Shown in pieces: positions 59,396 to 64,000 of a DNA stretch of 64,000 nucleotides. The stretch comes from Candidatus Rhodoferax randersensis (GTDB taxonomy: Bacteria > Pseudomonadota > Gammaproteobacteria > Burkholderiales > Burkholderiaceae_C), in the NCBI GenBank assembly GCA_016718155.1, contig JADKEH010000010.1, positions 124,001 to 188,000 on the forward strand, in the 5' to 3' direction. The translations under genes and the position numbers were made by a program. The first letter of the stretch is position 1. Each line of letters starts with the position of its first letter. Below the pieces are notes generated by a model. It was given only the letters and a program-made list of their open reading frames with translations, did no database searches and had not been told where the DNA came from.

Positions 59396-60343
59396 CTAAC
59401 GCAATCGCTTGATCAGGCTGGAAGTGTCCCAGCGACGCCCGCCCATTGCCTGGACGTCCGCGTAGAACTGGTCAACCACGGCGGTCACCGGCAAGCGTGC
59501 CCCGTTGCTGCGGGCCTCTTGCAGAACCAGGCCCAGGTCTTTGCGCATCCAGTCCACCGCAAAGCCGAACTCGAACTGGTCAGCCACCATGGTCTTGCCT
59601 CGGTTGTCCAACTGCCAGCTTTGCGCGGCACCTTTGCCGATCACCTCCAGCACCTGAACCATATCGAGGCCCGCCTTTTGACCAAAGGCAATCGCCTCGC
59701 TCAAACCCTGAAGCAGACCGGCAATGCAGATCTGGTTCACCATTTTTGCAAGCTGGCCCGCACCGCTGTCGCCCACGCGCGTGACTGCTTTGGAAAACGC
59801 CATGGTGACTGGCTGGGCTTGTTCGAAGGCACTCGCATCGCCCCCGCACATCACAGTCAGCATGCCGTTTTGCGCGCCAGCCTGACCACCCGATACCGGC
59901 GCATCGATAAAGTGCAGTCCAAGCTGCCTGGCGGCGACGTGAAGCTCGCGCGCAACCTGAGCGGAGGCGGTGGTGTGGTCCAGCAGAATGGCACCGCGCT
60001 TCATGCCCGCAAACGCACCATCCGCGATACGTTGACCCTGCCCGTCGGGCTGGCCCAACACGACGCTGCGCAAGTCCTCGTCGTTACCGACACAGCAAAA
60101 CACCATGTCCGCGTCGGCCACGGCCTCCCGCGGCGTCCGGGCGTGCCGGGGTGTCGCTGTCGCCGCGAACTCGTCACACCATTCCAACGCCTTCGACGCC
60201 GTGCGGTTGTACACCGTCACCCGGTGCCCGGCCAGCGCCAGATGACCGGCCATGGGGTAACCCATGACACCCAAACCCAGAAACGCCACCTGGCGCGAAG
60301 CGATCGTTTCGTAGCTGCGCGCGTTGATACCGCCCGAACTCAT
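59396..60343 (-). CDS. 3-hydroxyisobutyrate dehydrogenase-like NAD(P) oxidoreductase
   Basis: A 315-residue beta-hydroxyacid dehydrogenase (3-HIBADH family). The Rossmann start FLGLGVMGYPMAGHLALAGH, a substrate-binding DAPVSGGQAGAQNGMLT stretch and the catalytic lysine in GAGQLAKMVNQI are present. The exact substrate cannot be told; it may be tartronate semialdehyde, 3-hydroxyisobutyrate or a housekeeping-type glyoxylate reductase. Its ATG overlaps the pilU stop by four bases (ATGA), an arrangement shared by other Comamonadaceae as I recall. Confidence 0.9.
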   Translation of the reverse strand: MSSGGINARSYETIASRQVAFLGLGVMGYPMAGHLALAGHRVTVYNRTASKALEWCDEFAATATPRHARTPREAVADADMVFCCVGNDEDLRSVVLGQPDGQGQRIADGAFAGMKRGAILLDHTTASAQVARELHVAARQLGLHFIDAPVSGGQAGAQNGMLTVMCGGDASAFEQAQPVTMAFSKAVTRVGDSGAGQLAKMVNQICIAGLLQGLSEAIAFGQKAGLDMVQVLEVIGKGAAQSWQLDNRGKTMVADQFEFGFAVDWMRKDLGLVLQEARSNGARLPVTAVVDQFYADVQAMGGRRWDTSSLIKRLR

Positions 60344-61476
60344 ACGATGGCAAAACCCTCTGTGCCCGCGGCGAGGTCGGTGGAACGCCCGCGCTGGCTG
60401 TTAAGCTTGATCTGCAGGCGCAAGTCGTTGAGGGAATCCGCGTTGCGCAAGGTGTCCTCGTAAGTAATTGCGTTGTTCTCATACAAATCGTAGAGCGCCT
60501 GATCGAAGGTCTGCATACCCAGGTTGCGACTCTTCTTCATGATTTCCTTGATTTCGGTGACATCACCTTTGAAAATCAGATCGGAAATCAAAGGTGTGTT
60601 CAGCATCACTTCCACCGCGGCGGCGCGTCCCTTGCCGTCCTGCTTGGCGATCAGGCGCTGCGACACCAGGGCCTTGAGGTTGAGCGACAAGTCCATCAAC
60701 AGCTGCGAGCGACGCTCCTCGGGGAAGAAGTTGATGATGCGGTCCAGCGCCTGGTTGGTACTGTTGGCATGCAAGGTTGCCAGACACAGATGGCCGGTTT
60801 CGGCAAACGCCACGGCGTGCTCCATGGTCTCGCGGTCGCGGATCTCACCCATCAGAATCACGTCGGGCGCCTGTCGCAACGAATTCTTCAGCGCGATCTC
60901 CCAGCTGTCCGTATCCAGTCCCACCTCACGCTGCGTCACCACGCAGTTCTTGTGCGCATGAACAAACTCGACCGGGTCCTCCACCGTGATGATGTGCCCG
61001 AAGGAGTTCTCGTTGCGCCAATCAACCATGGCCGCCAGCGTGGTGGATTTGCCCGAACCGGTAGCCCCCACCATGATGCACAGGCCACGCTTGGACACCG
61101 CGACCTCTTTGAGTACCTGTGGCACCCCCAGTCCGTCAATCGTTGGCAGAACCGCCGGGATCACCCGCATCACCATACCCACCTTGCCTTGCTGAATGAA
61201 GGCGTTAACCCGAAAACGCCCCACGTTGGGCGGCGAGATGGCGAAATTACACTCTTTGGTCTTCTCAAACTCGGCAATCTGCTTGTCGTTCATCACCGAG
61301 CGTGCCAGCGACATGGTGTGCGTGGCGTTGAGCGGTTGCGGCGACACCTTGGTGACTTTGCCATCAACCTTCACCGCAGGCGGAAAGTCGGCGGTGATGA
61401 ACAAGTCGCTGCCATTGCGGCTGATCATCAGCTTAAGCAGATCGTTAATGAACTTGGTGGCTTGATCGCGTTCCAT
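60340..61476 (-). CDS. pilU: PilU, type IV pilus retraction ATPase
   Basis: A 378-residue PilT/PilU-family ATPase. The Walker A GATGSGKST, the HAHKNCVVTQREVG block with the His box, Walker B and EIRDRETMEHAVAFAETGHLCLATLHANS are clear. The N terminus (KFINDLLKLMISRNGSDLFITADFPPAVKVDGKV) and length above 370 point to PilU rather than PilT. PilU assists PilT in retracting pili. It follows the cNMP-binding gene by 21 bases. Confidence 0.95.
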   Translation of the reverse strand: MERDQATKFINDLLKLMISRNGSDLFITADFPPAVKVDGKVTKVSPQPLNATHTMSLARSVMNDKQIAEFEKTKECNFAISPPNVGRFRVNAFIQQGKVGMVMRVIPAVLPTIDGLGVPQVLKEVAVSKRGLCIMVGATGSGKSTTLAAMVDWRNENSFGHIITVEDPVEFVHAHKNCVVTQREVGLDTDSWEIALKNSLRQAPDVILMGEIRDRETMEHAVAFAETGHLCLATLHANSTNQALDRIINFFPEERRSQLLMDLSLNLKALVSQRLIAKQDGKGRAAAVEVMLNTPLISDLIFKGDVTEIKEIMKKSRNLGMQTFDQALYDLYENNAITYEDTLRNADSLNDLRLQIKLNSQRGRSTDLAAGTEGFAIV

Positions 61477-61497
61477 CTTGTGTGTGCTCCCTGGGAT

Positions 61498-62127
61498 TCA
61501 CTTCTTGTCGCTCAGTCGCGCACTCACAACGCGCAAGCGCAGCGACAGTTTGCGCGCGAGCACGGCAATCAGATTGGCAGCCAGGCCCGGCTCCGACGTC
61601 AACATCTCATCCATCCCCTCAGCCGACAGCACCGCCACTTCGCATTCGCCCAGCGTCGTGCAGGCGGAAAAACGGATACCGCTATCTAGCAAGGACATCT
61701 CGCCCAGAATCTCGCCAGGCCGGGTCTCGGCCAAGCGCAGGCGCTCACCCCAGGGTTGCAGCCGGTCCACCGCGATGTTGCCCTTGAGCAAAACCACCAT
61801 GAAGTTGCCATACTCGTCTTGGCGAATGATGTCGCGGCTGGCCGGGATCGTGGCAAAGTCAAAAAATCGCCCGATGCGCTGAATCGCGACGGGATCGAGG
61901 TGGCTGGTGTAGCGGTCTTTGGTCCACAAATCCTGCAGCAGCTTGATCCCGACTGACGGATTGAGACGTTTCGCGCCAACCTCGACAGCACGCGCTTCCC
62001 AGGGGACCAACAGCGAGGCATCGACGCCCTGCCCGGCAAAGGCTGTGGTGAACAAGAGCGAATCGAGCTTGTCCGCTCCCGCGTCGGGCTGCGTCTTGTG
62101 TCGCAAGAGTCCGAGGATTCCCTTCAT
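61498..62127 (-). CDS. Cyclic nucleotide-binding domain protein
   Basis: A 209-residue protein with one cNMP-binding domain (about residues 75-190): FDFATIPASRDIIRQDEYGNFMVVLLKGNIAVDRL and RPGEILGEMSLLDSGIRFSACTTLGECEVAVL. There is no DNA-binding HTH. The location between pilT and pilU, conserved in betaproteobacteria as I recall, suggests a ligand-dependent modulator of pilus retraction. The phosphate-binding cassette has GEILGEMSLLDSGIRFS; the conserved Arg is present, so cAMP or cGMP could bind. Confidence 0.9.
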   Translation of the reverse strand: MKGILGLLRHKTQPDAGADKLDSLLFTTAFAGQGVDASLLVPWEARAVEVGAKRLNPSVGIKLLQDLWTKDRYTSHLDPVAIQRIGRFFDFATIPASRDIIRQDEYGNFMVVLLKGNIAVDRLQPWGERLRLAETRPGEILGEMSLLDSGIRFSACTTLGECEVAVLSAEGMDEMLTSEPGLAANLIAVLARKLSLRLRVVSARLSDKK

Positions 62128-62153
62128 ACGCTTCTCCTGTTGTCTTGCTGCAT

Positions 62154-63197
62154 TTATCCCGGGAAATTCTCAGGAATTTTGGCCTTGCCGCGGGCCTCTG
62201 CGGCGCTGATGACGTTACGCTTGACCAGGTCCGTCAGATTCTGATCGAGCGTCTGCATACCCACGTTGTTACCGGTCTGAATGCTGGAGTACATCTGCGC
62301 CACCTTGGCCTCGCGAATCAGGTTGCGAATGGCGTTGGTGCCCAACATGATTTCATGCGCCGCGACTCGGCCCTGTCCGTCCTTGGTTTTGCACAAGGTC
62401 TGCGAGATGACGGCTTGCAACGACTCAGAGAGCATGGATCGCACCATCTCCTTCTCTTCCGCCGGAAAGACGTCAATGATCCGATCGATCGTTTTGGCCG
62501 CGCTCGATGTGTGCAGCGTCCCAAACACCAAGTGGCCAGTTTCGGCTGCGGTCATGGCCAGGCGAATGGTCTCGAGGTCGCGCATTTCGCCCACCAGAAT
62601 CGCGTCAGGGTCCTCTCGCAAGGCAGACTTCAGAGCGGCCGCAAAACTCAAGGTATGCGGCCCCACCTCACGCTGGTTGATCAGACATTTCTTGGACTCG
62701 TGCACAAACTCGATTGGATCCTCCACCGTCAGGATGTGGCCGAATTCGTTCTCGTTCAAAAAGTTGACCATCGCCGCAAGTGTGGTTGACTTGCCAGAAC
62801 CCGTGGGTCCTGTCACCAGCACCAGGCCGCGTGGCTTGAGTGACAGTTCGGCAAAAATCTTGGGAGCATTGAGTTGCTCCAGCGTCAATATCTTGCTCGG
62901 AATGGTTCGAAACACGGCACCCGCACCCCGATTGTGGTTGAACGCATTGACCCGAAACCGCGCCAGCCCTTCGATCTCGAACGAGAAGTCAATCTCCAAG
63001 AACTCTTCATAGTTCTTGCGCTGGGTATCGTTCATGATGTCGTACACCATGGCGTGAACCTGCTTGTGGTCCAGTGCCTCGACGTTAATGCGCCGCACAT
63101 CCCCGTGCACCCGGATCATCGGCGGCAGGCCAGCGGACAGGTGCAAGTCAGAGGCCTTGTTCTTGACGCTGAAAGCAAGTAGTTGGGTGATGTCCAC
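62154..63197 (-). CDS. pilT: PilT, type IV pilus retraction ATPase
   Basis: A 347-residue PilT, hexameric ATPase that pulls type IV pili back for twitching and DNA uptake. The start is GTG at 63197 (MDITQLLAFSVKNKASDLHLSAG), with GAGGAAC just before it; this gives the canonical length. A longer start at 63230 is unlikely. The walker motif GPTGSGKST, the Asp box, GEMRDLETIRLAMTAAETGHLVFGTLHTSS and the AIRNLIREAKVAQMYSSIQTG ending are all family marks. It is divergent from yggS. Confidence 0.96.
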   Translation of the reverse strand: MDITQLLAFSVKNKASDLHLSAGLPPMIRVHGDVRRINVEALDHKQVHAMVYDIMNDTQRKNYEEFLEIDFSFEIEGLARFRVNAFNHNRGAGAVFRTIPSKILTLEQLNAPKIFAELSLKPRGLVLVTGPTGSGKSTTLAAMVNFLNENEFGHILTVEDPIEFVHESKKCLINQREVGPHTLSFAAALKSALREDPDAILVGEMRDLETIRLAMTAAETGHLVFGTLHTSSAAKTIDRIIDVFPAEEKEMVRSMLSESLQAVISQTLCKTKDGQGRVAAHEIMLGTNAIRNLIREAKVAQMYSSIQTGNNVGMQTLDQNLTDLVKRNVISAAEARGKAKIPENFPG

Positions 63198-63232
63198 GGG
63201 TTCCTCGATGGTTTGGTACGCTTGCAGCAATT

Positions 63233-63913
63233 ATGACCATGATTGCGGCAAATCTCCAAGATGTTCGCGCGCGCCTGGCGGCCGCATGTCAAGCGGCCGG
63301 TCGAGCGCCTGGCGCGGTCCAATTGTTGGCGGTGTCCAAGACCTTTGGACCCGAGGCGGTGGTCCAGGCCTTTGATGCGGGACAGCGAGCCTTTGGCGAG
63401 AACTACATCCAGGAGGCCGTGCAAAAGATCGCCGTGCTTCGCCACCTGCCGCTTGAATGGCATTGCATCGGCCCGATTCAAAGCAACAAGACGCGACTGG
63501 TCGCAGAGAATTTTGACTGGGTTCACACCGTGGATCAATTCAAGACTGCCACACGCCTCAATGAGCAGCGCCCCGCCGCCTTGTCACCACTGCAAGTCTG
63601 CATTCAAGTCAACATTGACCAAGGGCTCAACAAATCGGGCGTCGAGCCCCACGACGCCCTGACGCTGGCCCTGCAGGTCGCCCGCCTTCCCCGACTGCGA
63701 CTACGCGGGCTGATGTGCATCCCCGAGCCGTGCGCGGACTTCGCCGCAGCGCTAGCGGTTCACACGCGGGTCAAGACACTGATGGATCAACTCAACGCGA
63801 AAGGTCTGTCACTGGACACACTTTCGCTGGGTATGAGCGACGACCTGGAGGCCGCTGTCAGCGCGGGCAGCACCCTGGTGCGAGTCGGTACTGCCATATT
63901 TGGCAAACGCTGA
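63233..63913 (+). CDS. yggS: YggS/PROSC-type pyridoxal-phosphate homeostasis protein
   Basis: A 226-residue PLP-binding protein of the YggS/PLPBP family, a fold-type III barrel that holds PLP for cellular homeostasis. LLAVSKTFG carries the PLP lysine; FGENYIQEAVQKI, EWHCIGPIQSNKTR and a final LSLGMSDDLEAAVSAGSTLVRVGTAIFG are conserved. ATG at 63233 lies 36 bases from the divergent pilT start; an ATG at 63239 is also possible. It is the usual pilT neighbour. Confidence 0.95.
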   Translation: MTMIAANLQDVRARLAAACQAAGRAPGAVQLLAVSKTFGPEAVVQAFDAGQRAFGENYIQEAVQKIAVLRHLPLEWHCIGPIQSNKTRLVAENFDWVHTVDQFKTATRLNEQRPAALSPLQVCIQVNIDQGLNKSGVEPHDALTLALQVARLPRLRLRGLMCIPEPCADFAAALAVHTRVKTLMDQLNAKGLSLDTLSLGMSDDLEAAVSAGSTLVRVGTAIFGKR

Positions 63914-63950
63914 AAGTACACACGGCACCGACGCCGCAAACCCGGTGGTC

Positions 63951-64000
63951 AGGATTTGGGACGCTTGATGGGCTGTACGTTGCCACAATCGCCCGACAGC
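63951..64000 (-). CDS. Possible end of a neighbouring gene
   Basis: The last 50 bases read on the minus strand as ...SGDCGNVQPIKRPKS followed by TGA at 63953-63951. This might be the carboxy-terminal end of a gene continuing past the window, but 16 codons are not enough to identify a family, and it could be chance. Confidence 0.25.

Overview
The window looks like the chromosome of a GC-rich betaproteobacterium, most likely Comamonadaceae of the Rhodoferax/Acidovorax type. This is inferred from gene order (pilT - cyclic-nucleotide-binding protein - pilU - hydroxyisobutyrate-dehydrogenase-like; rsmI/yraN/diaA/dolP), protein style and frequent 'GTCATTGCGAG'-type dispersed repeats. No rRNA, tRNA, CRISPR array, insertion sequence or integrase was recognised.

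Layout. (1) 1-2.1 kb: the end of a TonB energy-transduction operon (exbB, two exbD, tonB cut by the window edge), minus strand. (2) 2.6-43.9 kb: a complete type VI secretion system (T6SS). tssJ faces a plus-strand block (tssA, tssB, tssC, a six-repeat lipoprotein, a TPR-methyltransferase, hcp). A run of about 33 kb on the minus strand then goes from tssK (43.9 kb) to a CHAT protease (10.5 kb). All 13 core Tss components are present, with threonine-phosphorylation control (PpkA, PppA, FHA protein TagH, TagF), TagJ, a second Hcp-like protein, a VgrG delivery module (DUF2169-pentapeptide, pentapeptide, DUF3540, DUF4150/PAAR-like) and unusual accessories: a periplasmic MltA, a sigma-factor-like protein with an unknown partner, and an outer-membrane-barrel plus TPR-CHAT pair. 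(3) 44.4-55.6 kb: an anaerobic phenol-activation locus. A PoxR/DmpR/MopR-type sigma-54 activator lies on the plus strand; a convergent minus-strand operon encodes phenylphosphate synthase subunits 1 and 2, a UbiD-family carboxylase, an acyl-CoA-ligase-like protein broken by a frameshift, a CBS protein (synthase subunit 3-like), UbiX and a PPP-family phosphatase. A good -24/-12 promoter and two XylR-type operator half-palindromes, 41 bp apart, precede it. (4) 55.7-64 kb: housekeeping genes: DUF4936, rsmI, yraN, diaA, dolP-like BON lipoprotein, an NAD-dependent dehydrogenase, pilU, a cNMP-binding protein, pilT and yggS.

How it fits together. The activator keeps the phenol-pocket and zinc residues of MopR, so phenol probably drives RpoN-dependent transcription of the operon. 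PpsA/PpsB/PpsC would phosphorylate phenol, the prenyl-FMN UbiD enzyme (cofactor from UbiX) would carboxylate phenylphosphate to 4-hydroxybenzoate, and the ligase would make the CoA thioester. Compared with the Thauera pathway it is compact: one UbiD protein and no recognisable small or HAD-phosphatase carboxylase subunit. The most interesting observations are this compact operon with its promoter architecture and frameshift, the exact 97-codon repeat lipoprotein inside the T6SS block, the barrel-CHAT pair, and the sigma-like protein with its unknown downstream partner. Functions are assigned by recognising family motifs in the translations; no database search was possible.
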